Positions 1-7,188 of a stretch of 26,951 bases of DNA are shown here, one piece after another. The notes beneath the pieces were generated by a model. The model had not been told where the DNA came from. It was given only the letters and a program-made list of their open reading frames with translations, and ran no database searches. Source of the stretch: Pseudomonadota bacterium (GTDB taxonomy: Bacteria > Pseudomonadota > Alphaproteobacteria > Rhizobiales > Beijerinckiaceae). The position numbers and the translations under genes were made by a program. Numbering within the stretch: the stretch's first letter is position 1; every line of letters begins with the position of its first letter. The stretch lies in NCBI GenBank assembly GCA_023423995.1, contig JAFAEL010000103.1, forward strand, positions 1 through 26,951, read 5' to 3'.

Positions 1-1241
1 TCGTAGGCATAGGCGTGGGAGGTCACCATCACGCCATAGGCCGGGTCCGAGAGGAGTGCGCCGGCGCAGGCCGCGAGGGTGTCGGCGGAGGAGATGACCT
101 GGGCGGTGACGTCGCAGGGGTTCCGCGTCGAGCCGTATTCAGGCACCTCGCGGGCCAGCACGGCCGCCGCTTCAGGTCCGGGCTGCGGCAGCTCGACGCC
201 GTGCAACTCCGCCTTGTCGGCCGCGATGATGGTGGCTCCGCCGGAGGTCGCGATGACGACGGCGCCGGTCGCCTTCGGCCGGCCGGCCTTGGCCAGGAAG
301 CTCGCCGTCTCGACCAGAGCCTCAAGCTTGTCGACCTGCACCACGCCGGCCCGCGCGAATCCGGCCGCGTAGGCCTGTTCGGAGCCCGCGAGCGAGCCGG
401 TATGGGACATCGCGGCCCGCGCGCCCTCCTGTCCGGTCGCGATCTTGTACATCACGAGCGGCTTGTCCGCCTCCCAGCAGAGGGCGGCGGCCTGCAGCAT
501 CCGGTTCGGATCCGCCATGCCCTCGAACAGGCAGGCGATCGCGTGGCAATCCGGATCCCGCGCGAGATAGGCGACGTGGTCCGCGACATCGACGTCGCAG
601 GAATTGCCGGCGGTCAGGACGTGGCTGACCGAAACCCCGCGTTCGACCCCCTGGGACAGCGAGAAGCCCAGCGAGCCAGACTGGCTGACGATGCCGATCG
701 CGTGCGGCCTGAGCGGGCGCCGGTCGGGCATCGCGGAGAATGTCAGGCCGGCGCCGATCGCATAATTGACGAGGCCGATCGTGTTCGGCCCGACCAAGCG
801 CATGTTCGCTCCCCGCGAGATCGCGACCAGGCGCTCCTGAAGCGCCACATGCTCCGGCTTGCCGGTTTCGGCGAAGCCGGCGGCGAGAACCAGGATCCCC
901 CCGACTCCTGCGGCGGCGCAGTCTCGCGCGATGGGCTCAACCACCTCGCGCGGGGTCGCGATCACCACGCAGTCCGGCACCTCGGGAAGGGCGGCGATGC
1001 TCGGGTAGCAGGGCTGCCCGCCGAGTTCCGTATACTTCCCGTTGACCTGGTAGAGGCGCCCCTCAAAGGCCTTCATGTTCGCGACGGTGCGACTGCCGAA
1101 CCCGTTTGACCGTTCGGACACGCCCACGACGGCCACGCTCTCCGGAGCGATGAGCCGCCTCATCTCCTCGGGCGCGTAGGGGGCGCGGCGTACCTCGAAC
1201 CCGGTTGGTAGCAGACCCTGAGGAGGCAGAGATATCGTCAC
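1..1241 (-). CDS. ADP-forming acyl-CoA synthetase (acetate-CoA ligase family), N-terminal part, cut by window edge
   Basis: About 413 residues are present; the C-terminal part lies beyond base 1. The N-terminal CoA-binding Rossmann region contains VAVVGVSERSNGFG near residue 40 and is followed by succinyl-CoA-ligase-like domains (GIVSQSGSLGF, then SHTGSLAGS). H280 in SHTGSLAGS corresponds to the phosphohistidine of the NDP-forming acyl-CoA synthetase family, so the active form is expected to couple a carboxylic acid and CoA to nucleotide hydrolysis in the cytoplasm. The start is taken as GTG at 1241 because an in-frame TAG lies 6 bases upstream; no strong ribosome site is visible. It follows the quinate/shikimate genes on the same strand but is separated by 178 bases carrying a palindrome at 1247-1263, so it may have its own promoter. 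The substrate cannot be read from sequence. The family is fairly certain. Confidence 0.85.
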   Translation of the reverse strand, partial: MTISLPPQGLLPTGFEVRRAPYAPEEMRRLIAPESVAVVGVSERSNGFGSRTVANMKAFEGRLYQVNGKYTELGGQPCYPSIAALPEVPDCVVIATPREVVEPIARDCAAAGVGGILVLAAGFAETGKPEHVALQERLVAISRGANMRLVGPNTIGLVNYAIGAGLTFSAMPDRRPLRPHAIGIVSQSGSLGFSLSQGVERGVSVSHVLTAGNSCDVDVADHVAYLARDPDCHAIACLFEGMADPNRMLQAAALCWEADKPLVMYKIATGQEGARAAMSHTGSLAGSEQAYAAGFARAGVVQVDKLEALVETASFLAKAGRPKATGAVVIATSGGATIIAADKAELHGVELPQPGPEAAAVLAREVPEYGSTRNPCDVTAQVISSADTLAACAGALLSDPAYGVMVTSHAYAY

Positions 1242-1246
1242 GTTCT

Positions 1247-1263
1247 ATTTCATCTGATGAAAT
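1247..1263. promoter_or_regulatory. 17-bp perfect palindrome, probable operator of the acyl-CoA synthetase gene
   Basis: ATTTCATC and GATGAAAT are exact inverted repeats around a central T at 1255. The element is AT-rich in otherwise GC-rich DNA and ends 6 bases upstream of the GTG at 1241. Such a site next to a start codon fits a repressor operator. The protein that binds is unknown; the two GntR/FCD regulators of this locus are candidates. Confidence 0.5.
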
Positions 1264-1270
1264 TAGTGTT

Positions 1271-1283
1271 CATAATGATTATC
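1271..1283. promoter_or_regulatory. AT-rich palindrome, promoter-like
   Basis: ATAAT-G-ATTAT at 1272-1282 is a perfect odd palindrome in the AT-rich stretch upstream of the acyl-CoA synthetase gene. On the minus strand it reads GATAATCATTATG, which superficially resembles the enterobacterial Fur consensus. It could equally be a -10 region or chance in AT-rich promoter DNA. Confidence 0.25.
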
Positions 1284-1319
1284 AAAGGAAGCCCACTTGT
1301 AAAGGCGGCTGGAAGTAGG

Positions 1320-1338
1320 CCCCGCTGGAAGAGCGGGG
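1320..1338. terminator. GC-rich hairpin downstream of the quinate/shikimate dehydrogenase gene
   Basis: CCCCGCT pairs with AGCGGGG across a 5-base loop (GGAAG). It lies about 80 bases past the aroE-type stop at 1420 on the minus strand. No T-run follows in either direction, so a role as an intrinsic terminator is only possible. Confidence 0.25.
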
Positions 1339-1419
1339 GCAACCCACCCAACAGCCGTCGTTCGGGATCAGCGCGCTGCCTAGGAAACCGATGGCGTCTG
1401 GAAGCGGCTGGCGCCCGCC

Positions 1420-2301
1420 TCAGTCCAGCTGTCGGAAGTGGCGGAACATTCGGTCGGAATCCGCTCGGCGACCCGTGAACAAGCCGAACGCCTCGGCCGC
1501 TTGGAATACCGCCATGCCGGCACCGGACATCGTGCGGCAGCCGCGCTGGCGCGCCTCGCGCAGGAGCTCGGTCTCGAGCGGGAGATAGACGATATCGGCG
1601 ACCCAGCGCTGCGGCAGGAGCAGCGCGGGCGGGACCGCCATGCCCGGGTGGGCCGTCATGCCGAGCGGCGTGGCGTTGACGAGTCCGTCGATCGGTGGAG
1701 GGTTAGAGGCGTTCGTCAGACCTCTTGCCCGGCCCTCGCCGAAGCGGCGGCAGAGCGAGGTGGCGAGCGAACTCGCGCGACCCTCCCCGGGATCGACCAC
1801 GACGAGTTCGCCCGTTCCGAGCGTGAGCAGAGCATGCGCGACCGCCGCGCCGGCTCCGCCGGCCCCGAACAGCGCCACGCGCTCACGGCGCGCATCGCCG
1901 AGCTCGCGCCTGAAGCTTTCCGCAAATCCCCACCAATCGGTGTTGTGCCCGATGCGCCTTCCATCCCGGAACACGACCGTGTTCACGGCACCGAGCGCGC
2001 TCGCGTCCGGCGAGAGTTCGTCGAGATGCGGGATGACGGCCTGCTTGCAGGGATGGGTGATGTTCAGCCCCACGAAGCCGAGCCGCTCGGCCCCGGCGAG
2101 CAGGTCCGGCAGCGCGCTGATGTCCAGGCCGAGCACGTCGAGGTCGATCAGCCTGTAGATGGTGCGCAGGCGGTGTTCGGCGCCCTCGCGCTCGTGCATC
2201 GGCGGCGTGCGCGAGCCCTGGATGCCCGAACCGACCAGGCCGACGAGGATTGCGGGCCAGTCCGATGGCAGGGAGCCTTCGGGCGCAGCCGGGTCAGGCA
2301 C
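1420..2301 (-). CDS. quinate/shikimate dehydrogenase (AroE/QsuD-like)
   Basis: The 293-residue protein has the shikimate dehydrogenase fold: an N-terminal substrate domain and a C-terminal NAD(P) domain with GAGGAG near residue 146. Catalytic K86 (NITHPCKQ), N107 (GAVNT) and D122 (HNTD) are present. The substrate loop reads SRTPPMHEREG instead of the biosynthetic SxSP..HN form. That variant and the late stretch YLPLETELLREA resemble the corynebacterial quinate/shikimate dehydrogenase QsuD as I recall it, so the likely reaction is oxidation of quinate to 3-dehydroquinate and shikimate to 3-dehydroshikimate. It starts with GTG at 2301, overlapping the end of the dehydroquinase gene by 8 bases, with GAGG about 8 bases upstream, which suggests translational coupling. 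A biosynthetic AroE is less likely given the neighbouring transporter and dehydratase. Confidence 0.85.
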   Translation of the reverse strand: MPDPAAPEGSLPSDWPAILVGLVGSGIQGSRTPPMHEREGAEHRLRTIYRLIDLDVLGLDISALPDLLAGAERLGFVGLNITHPCKQAVIPHLDELSPDASALGAVNTVVFRDGRRIGHNTDWWGFAESFRRELGDARRERVALFGAGGAGAAVAHALLTLGTGELVVVDPGEGRASSLATSLCRRFGEGRARGLTNASNPPPIDGLVNATPLGMTAHPGMAVPPALLLPQRWVADIVYLPLETELLREARQRGCRTMSGAGMAVFQAAEAFGLFTGRRADSDRMFRHFRQLD

Positions 2302-2743
2302 CGGCAGCCTCGGCCGCGAGGTCGCGCATGGCCCGGATCGCGACCGCGTAGCCCCGTGCGCCGAGGCCGGCGATCACGGCCGTGACCACGGGAGACATGT
2401 AGGAGCGATGATAGATCGGCTCGCGCTTGTGGATGTTGCTGATGTGGAGCTCGATGATCGGCCCCGGGAACATCTTGAGCGCGTCCATGATGGCCATGGA
2501 CGTGAACGTGAAGGCGGCGGGGTTGATGACGATGCCGGCGGCCTCCGTCTCGATCGCCTCGTGCACCCAGTCGATGATCTCGTATTCGCGGTTCGACTGC
2601 CGGAACTCGAGCGGCGCGCCCTCGGCGGCCTCGCGGCACATGGCCTCCACTTCGGCGAGCGTCGTCGCGCCGTAGATCTGAGGCTCGCGCTTGCCGAGGC
2701 GGTTGAGGTTCGGGCCGTTCAGGACCCAGATCGGACGCGTCAT
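2294..2743 (-). CDS. aroQ: type II 3-dehydroquinate dehydratase, catabolic variant
   Basis: The 149-residue product has the length and motifs of dodecameric type II dehydroquinases, which interconvert 3-dehydroquinate and 3-dehydroshikimate. NGPNLNRLGKREP carries R19, and Y24 is the expected catalytic tyrosine. N74, E98 and H100 (IELHISNIHKRE) are also in place. The loop that normally reads NPGAYTHTS or NAGGLTHTS is NPAAFTFTS here, so the usually conserved histidine is F80. The loop after QSN also differs (QSNREYE for the common QSNHEGE). The gene starts at ATG 2743 with GGAG 8 bases upstream, 26 bases after the TRAP large subunit, and overlaps the dehydrogenase gene. The family is certain; full activity is less so because of the substitution. 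In this operon a quinate-degrading role is more likely than aromatic biosynthesis. Confidence 0.9.
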   Translation of the reverse strand: MTRPIWVLNGPNLNRLGKREPQIYGATTLAEVEAMCREAAEGAPLEFRQSNREYEIIDWVHEAIETEAAGIVINPAAFTFTSMAIMDALKMFPGPIIELHISNIHKREPIYHRSYMSPVVTAVIAGLGARGYAVAIRAMRDLAAEAAGA

Positions 2744-2769
2744 GCGGGTTTCTCCGGATGACCTGCCGG

Positions 2770-4071
2770 CTAGCCCTTGTAGCCGAACAGGCGGGGCAGC
2801 CAGAGCACGGTTTCGGGCACGAAGGTGATGATCGCGAGCGCGACCAGCATCGCGGCGAGGAACGGCATGCAGTCGCGCACGATGTCGCGCAGGGGCTCGC
2901 CCGAGATGCTGGCCATGATGAAGAGCAGGAGGCCGTAGGGCGGCGTGATCAGGCCGATCATGATGTTGACGACCACCACGACCCCGAAATGGACGAGGTC
3001 GATGCCGAGCGCCTGTGCCGTGGGGATGAAGACCGGCACGATGATCAGGAGGATCGCCGTTCCCTCCAGGACGCAGCCGAGAAGGAGCAGGACGAGGTTC
3101 ACCAAGATCAGGAAGGTGAACGGCGTGAGCTGCCAACCCGCCAGCAGATTCTTGACCGTCTCGGGGATGTTCTCGACCGTGACCACGTAGTTGAACACGA
3201 GAGCCCCGGCGATCAGCATGCCGATCGAGGCCGTCGTGCGCGCGCTCATCGCAAGCGAGCGGTAGAAATCGGCCCAGGACACGCTGCGATAGAGCCCGGC
3301 CGAGATCAGCAATGCATAGCCGGCCGCGACCGCGGCGGCCTCCGTCGGCGTCATCACGCCGCCATAGATGCCGCCGAGCAGCACGACCGGCATCATGAGG
3401 GAGGGGAGCGCGTCCCAGGTGATGCGGGGCAGCTTGCGGATCGGGACGGGCGCCTCGACGGGGAAGTTCTTCCGGCGGGCCGTGATCGCCACGATGATCA
3501 TCTGGCTGAGCGCCATCAGGAGGCCCGGCACCACGCCGCCGAGGAACAGGAAGCCGATCGAGGCATCCGAGACCAGCGCGTAGAGGACCATCGGGATGGA
3601 GGGCGGGATGATCGGCCCGATGACGGAGGACACGGCCGTCACGGCCGCCGCGTAGCTGGCCGTGTAGCGGCCGCCCCGGGTCATCATGACCTGCATCATG
3701 CGGCCGGTGCCGGCCGCATCGGCGATGGCGGAGCCCGACATGCCGGCGAAGATGATGCTCTGTAGGATGTTCACATGCGCCAGGCCGCCCCGGAAGCGGC
3801 CGACGAGTGCGTTGCAGAAGTTCATCAGCCGATCGGTCATGCTGCCGATGTTCATGAACTCGGCGGCCAGGATGAACAGCGGCACCGAGAGGATGACGTA
3901 GTTCGTGTACATGCCGTTGAGCAGCTGCTCGGCGGCGGTTCCCATGTCCTGGCCTGCGAGGAACAGGTACAGGATCGAGCCCGCGATCATGGCGTGGCCG
4001 ATCGGCAGGCCCAGGAAGGCCAGGGCCGTGATCGCCACGATCGCCAGCGAGAAGGGGCTGGCGAGGTTCAT
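2770..4071 (-). CDS. dctM: TRAP transporter large permease subunit (DctM family)
   Basis: The 433-residue, strongly hydrophobic protein has about 12 or more membrane segments and the usual DctM length. Family-typical stretches include GLPIGHAM near residue 20, FIPTAQALGIDLVHFGVVVVVN and GLITPPYGLLLF in the last third. It forms the ion-coupled channel of a tripartite ATP-independent periplasmic transporter with the small subunit just upstream. The start is placed at ATG 4071 because it overlaps the DctQ stop as ATGA. The reading frame continues upstream to 4314, but that part only shadows DctQ. The next gene begins 26 bases downstream. From the neighbours the cargo is probably quinate, shikimate or a dehydro derivative, which is inference. 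Confidence 0.93.
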   Translation of the reverse strand: MNLASPFSLAIVAITALAFLGLPIGHAMIAGSILYLFLAGQDMGTAAEQLLNGMYTNYVILSVPLFILAAEFMNIGSMTDRLMNFCNALVGRFRGGLAHVNILQSIIFAGMSGSAIADAAGTGRMMQVMMTRGGRYTASYAAAVTAVSSVIGPIIPPSIPMVLYALVSDASIGFLFLGGVVPGLLMALSQMIIVAITARRKNFPVEAPVPIRKLPRITWDALPSLMMPVVLLGGIYGGVMTPTEAAAVAAGYALLISAGLYRSVSWADFYRSLAMSARTTASIGMLIAGALVFNYVVTVENIPETVKNLLAGWQLTPFTFLILVNLVLLLLGCVLEGTAILLIIVPVFIPTAQALGIDLVHFGVVVVVNIMIGLITPPYGLLLFIMASISGEPLRDIVRDCMPFLAAMLVALAIITFVPETVLWLPRLFGYKG

Positions 4072-4586
4072 ACGCCGGAGCTCGCCTTGGTCGGATCGAA
4101 GGCTTCGGGCGCCTCGCCCCGGAGGGCCCGCCAACCGAGCCAGAGGTAGCGGACGATCGCCGCGACCGCGAAGACGACATAGATCGAGAAGAGCCAGTCG
4201 AACGGGATCTTCAGGTAGGCCGTGCGCTCGACCCGCATGAACCGGACGTAGTCCACAACGGCCGGCAGGGAGATCGAGTACAGCGTCACGAGCGCGACCG
4301 CCGTGAGGAGGCACATGATCCGGCGCGCCCCGGGACCCACGGCGCCGTAGATGATGTCGAACCGGATCTCCTCGCGCTCACTCACCACGAAGGCGGCGCC
4401 GAACAGCACCATCCACAGCCAGAGCGCGACGCTGATCTCGTGCGTCCAGCCGATCGGCAGGTTGGCGACATAGCGGAAGACGATCTGCAGGATGAAGACG
4501 GCGAACATCGCCGCGAGCATCGCCGCAAGCACGTTCTCGGCGCGCCGGGCCAGCCAGGGCCCGAGCCATCTTGCCGTCGTCAGCAT
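4068..4586 (-). CDS. dctQ: TRAP transporter small permease subunit (DctQ family)
   Basis: The 172-residue membrane protein has about four hydrophobic segments (near residues 18-38, 52-72, 92-115 and 133-155). The family-like stretch LQIVFRYVANLPIGWTHEIS includes a tryptophan and glutamate at the second membrane segment, as in DctQ proteins. It pairs with DctM to form the membrane part of the TRAP system. The stop overlaps the DctM start by 4 bases, so the two are translationally coupled. A weak AGAGG precedes the ATG at 4586. The gene lies 56 bases after dctP. Confidence 0.9.
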   Translation of the reverse strand: MLTTARWLGPWLARRAENVLAAMLAAMFAVFILQIVFRYVANLPIGWTHEISVALWLWMVLFGAAFVVSEREEIRFDIIYGAVGPGARRIMCLLTAVALVTLYSISLPAVVDYVRFMRVERTAYLKIPFDWLFSIYVVFAVAAIVRYLWLGWRALRGEAPEAFDPTKASSGV

Positions 4587-4642
4587 GGGGGAGACCTCTG
4601 GCTGTCCGCGAAACCGTAGGGACGGGTCGTCCGGCGCCGTCC

Positions 4643-5635
4643 TTACATGCCGTTGATCTTGTCGAGCAGGCCCGCCGGCCAGTTCTTGGCGAGGTCGGAG
4701 GCCAGGTACTTCTTTTGGGCGAAGTCCCGGAAGGCGTTCAGGTCAGGCGTGTAGACCTCCAGGCCCTGCTTCTTGAAGAACTCGGCGAGCTCCCCTTCCT
4801 TCTTGAGGTGCTCGGCCGTGCTCCACTCGATCGCCTTGTCGGCCGCCGCCTGGAAGGCGGCCTTCTTGTCGGCCGGCATGGCGCTCCAGACCTTGTTGGA
4901 GACCGCGAGGAGATCGAAACCGACGAGGTGCGAGGTCAGCACGATCTGCGAGCTGACCTCGTAGAACTTCATGTTCTGGACGTTCGGCAGCGGATTGTCC
5001 TGTCCATCGATCGCGCCGCTCTGCAGGCCCGTATAGACCTCCGGATAGGCCATCGGGGTCGGGTTCGCGCCGAGCGACTGGCCGAGGAACTGCCAGGCGT
5101 CGCCGCCGGGCATGCGCAGCTTGATGCCCGCGAGATCGGCCGGCGTGCTGATCTTCTTCTTCGGCTTCAGGCCGACATGGCGCGCGCCGAAATAGGTCGG
5201 CCCGAGGATGTGGATCCCGAGCTGGTCCGACGCCATCTTCTTGAGCTGCGCGCCGACATCGCTCGCCATCACCTTCTTCAGGTGGTCGGCGTCGCGGAAC
5301 AGGTAGGCCGAGGTCACGATAGACCAGGCCGGGATCTGGTTCGAGATGTCCTGGGGCGCGATGTTGCCCATGTCGAGATTGCCGCGCTGCATCGCGACGA
5401 GTTCGGTGCCCTGCTTGAAGAGCGTGCCGCCGTAATAAGGCCGCAGGTCGAAGCCGATCGCCTTCGCGTCCTCGCCGAAGCGCTTCATCATCTCGGCGCG
5501 GATGTCCTGCTCCGAGAAGACGGCCGAAAAGCGGAGATTCGTCGGGGCCTGTGCGAGGGCCGGGCCTGCCCCCAGCCAGCCGAGAGCGACAAGCCCCGCT
5601 GCCATCGCGGCGCGGCGATTGAACCTGACCGGCAT
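4643..5635 (-). CDS. dctP: TRAP transporter periplasmic solute-binding protein (DctP family)
   Basis: The 330-residue protein begins with an export signal: a basic start, a hydrophobic core and cleavage probably after ALAQA near residue 30. The mature part is a DctP-type binding protein. R174 in IKLRMPGG sits where family members carry the arginine that clamps the substrate carboxylate, followed by YPEVYTGLQSGAIDGQDNP, a typical hinge-region motif. The start at 5635 has GGGAGG 6 bases upstream. It heads a minus-strand operon dctP-dctQ-dctM-aroQ-aroE type, divergent from the GntR genes. The carboxylate ligand predicted by R174 fits quinate or shikimate, but the exact ligand is inferred from context. 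Confidence 0.93.
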   Translation of the reverse strand: MPVRFNRRAAMAAGLVALGWLGAGPALAQAPTNLRFSAVFSEQDIRAEMMKRFGEDAKAIGFDLRPYYGGTLFKQGTELVAMQRGNLDMGNIAPQDISNQIPAWSIVTSAYLFRDADHLKKVMASDVGAQLKKMASDQLGIHILGPTYFGARHVGLKPKKKISTPADLAGIKLRMPGGDAWQFLGQSLGANPTPMAYPEVYTGLQSGAIDGQDNPLPNVQNMKFYEVSSQIVLTSHLVGFDLLAVSNKVWSAMPADKKAAFQAAADKAIEWSTAEHLKKEGELAEFFKKQGLEVYTPDLNAFRDFAQKKYLASDLAKNWPAGLLDKINGM

Positions 5636-5671
5636 TCGTTCCTCCCATTGCTGCTGCGCCGTTCCGACGTC

Positions 5672-5683
5672 TGCTCGCGAGCA
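5672..5683. promoter_or_regulatory. 12-bp perfect palindrome in the divergent dctP/gntR promoter region
   Basis: TGCTCGCGAGCA is identical to its reverse complement. It lies 37 bases upstream of the dctP start, in the 132-base gap between dctP and the first GntR gene. Size and place fit a GntR-family operator. The same gap holds the shorter AT-rich palindrome TCATATGA at 5727-5734, nearer the regulator gene. Confidence 0.4.
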
Positions 5684-5767
5684 TCATTCCGTCTGACGCC
5701 CGCCAGATCAATGGGTAATCGCCCTTTCATATGAGATTTTGCATTTCCTCCGATCGACGGGCGTGAG

Positions 5768-6475
5768 ATGCTGGGCCATGTCCTCGCCTCAGAACGCGAG
5801 ATCCCGGTGAGCATCGAGCTTGTCGCGAACTCGATCGCCGACCAGGCCTATGATCGGATCCGCGCCGACATCGTGCTGGCGCGCCTCAGGCCGGGCGCGA
5901 AGCTGCGGCTGGAGCGGCTAGCCGAGCTCTACGGCGCGAGCGTCAGCACCCTGCGCGAGATCCTGAACCGGCTTTCGTCGGAGGGGCTCGTCTTCGCGGA
6001 GGAGCAGCGCGGCTTCCAGGTAATGCCCATCTCCGCGGCGGGGTTCGAGGACGTCGCCGCGATGCGGCTCCTCCTGGAGACGCACGCCATCCCGCTGTCG
6101 TTCTCGGCCGGCGACCTCGAATGGGAAGGGCGCGTCGTGGCGGCCCACCACAAGCTGGCGGCTCTAGAGCGGCGCGTCGCGGCCGGCGACCAGGACGGCA
6201 CCGACCTGTGGAAGCGCTACGACCGCGAGTTCCACCACGCGCTGATCGAGGCTTCCGGGTCGCAGACGCTCCTCGACCTCTATGCGGGCGTGTTCGACCA
6301 GTACTTGCGCTACCAGATGGCGGCCGTCGTGTTTCGCGGCGAGATCGCGGCGCGCGAGCATGGCGAGCTTCTGCGCTGCGCCCTCGCGCGCGATGCGGAC
6401 ACGGCCTGCGAGATCCTTCGCGCCCATGTGGATGGCTGCGTCGCCCACACTCTCGCGTCGGGAGTGCTCCCATGA
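5768..6475 (+). CDS. GntR-family transcriptional regulator with FCD domain (first of a tandem pair)
   Basis: The 235-residue protein has an N-terminal GntR winged helix near residues 20-85 (AYDRIRADIV...LRPGAKLRLERLAE...VSTLREILNRL) and a C-terminal all-helical FCD ligand domain. The FCD metal ligands appear as D and H in DREFHH, H in REHGELL and H in RAHVDGC. Such proteins usually repress an operon until a carboxylate binds. It is divergent from the TRAP/aroQ operon and in the same unit as the quiC-like gene, so it probably controls quinate/shikimate use. The stop overlaps the next regulator as ATGA. ATG 5768 has no strong ribosome site; GTG at 5807 is an alternative that would give an N-terminus closer in length to its paralogue. 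Confidence 0.88.
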   Translation: MLGHVLASEREIPVSIELVANSIADQAYDRIRADIVLARLRPGAKLRLERLAELYGASVSTLREILNRLSSEGLVFAEEQRGFQVMPISAAGFEDVAAMRLLLETHAIPLSFSAGDLEWEGRVVAAHHKLAALERRVAAGDQDGTDLWKRYDREFHHALIEASGSQTLLDLYAGVFDQYLRYQMAAVVFRGEIAAREHGELLRCALARDADTACEILRAHVDGCVAHTLASGVLP

Positions 6476-7149
6476 GCGAGGTTCTCGACCGCCCGCCTCA
6501 CGCGACCGTCGGCGAGGGCGCCTACCGGCGCGTTCGCGCCGACATCATCTTCGGCCGGCTCGCGCCCGGCCAGCGCCTCCGGCTGGAGCGGCTGAAGGAG
6601 GATTACGGGGTAGGCGTCAGCACCCTGCGCGAGATCCTGAGCCGGCTGCAATCCGAGCGCCTCGTCCTGGCGGAAGGTCAGAAGGGCTTTGCGGTCGCGC
6701 CGGTCTCGGCCGTCAATCTCAAGGAGATCGCGGCGCTTCGGCAACTCCTCGAATGCCGGGCGCTTGAGCAGTCCTTCAGGGCAGGGGACGTCGAGTGGGA
6801 GGGCGACGTCGTTGCGGCCCACCATCGTCTCGCCCGGATGGAGCAGCGCATGGCGGAGGGCGACCGCTCCGAGACCGAGCTCTGGAAGCAGTATGATTGG
6901 CAGTTCCACCAGGCGCTGATCTCCGCCTCCGGCTCCCGCATGCTGATCGCCAACCACGCCGCCGTCTTCGACAAGTACCTGCGCTACCAGATGATCGCGC
7001 TGAGCTATCGCGGCGGCATCGCGTCCGGCGAGCATGCCGAACTCCTCGATTGCGCGCTTCGGCGCGATGCGGTGCGCGCCTGCGAGGTCCTGACCCGCCA
7101 CGTGGCTGGCGGCGTCGAGCACGCGCTCGCGACGGGAACGATCAGCTGA
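6472..7149 (+). CDS. GntR-family transcriptional regulator with FCD domain (second of a tandem pair)
   Basis: The 225-residue protein is a clear paralogue of the preceding regulator. By eye more than half of the aligned positions match, including VSTLREIL in the DNA-binding domain, VVAAHH in the middle and the FDKYLRYQM region. FCD ligands are kept: D and H in DWQFHQ, H in GEHAELL and H in TRHVAGG. The start ATG overlaps the previous stop by 4 bases, so the two are made together. This allows either a heterodimer or two regulators with different ligands, such as quinate and shikimate or protocatechuate. The 3-dehydroshikimate dehydratase gene begins 39 bases downstream. The family is certain; the division of work is inference. 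Confidence 0.9.
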   Translation: MSEVLDRPPHATVGEGAYRRVRADIIFGRLAPGQRLRLERLKEDYGVGVSTLREILSRLQSERLVLAEGQKGFAVAPVSAVNLKEIAALRQLLECRALEQSFRAGDVEWEGDVVAAHHRLARMEQRMAEGDRSETELWKQYDWQFHQALISASGSRMLIANHAAVFDKYLRYQMIALSYRGGIASGEHAELLDCALRRDAVRACEVLTRHVAGGVEHALATGTIS

Positions 7150-7188
7150 CCTGACGAGGGATCAGGGGCCGGAAACGGGAGGAACGGC

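Noticed and set aside
4072..4314. N-terminal extension of the DctM frame upstream of 4071, and like extensions of the PerM-family frame (11813-12295) and the ABC ATPase frame (21341-21547)
   Set aside because: The extensions overlap upstream genes and have no family similarity; starts at the ATGA overlaps (4071, 11812) or at the homology start (21548) fit better.
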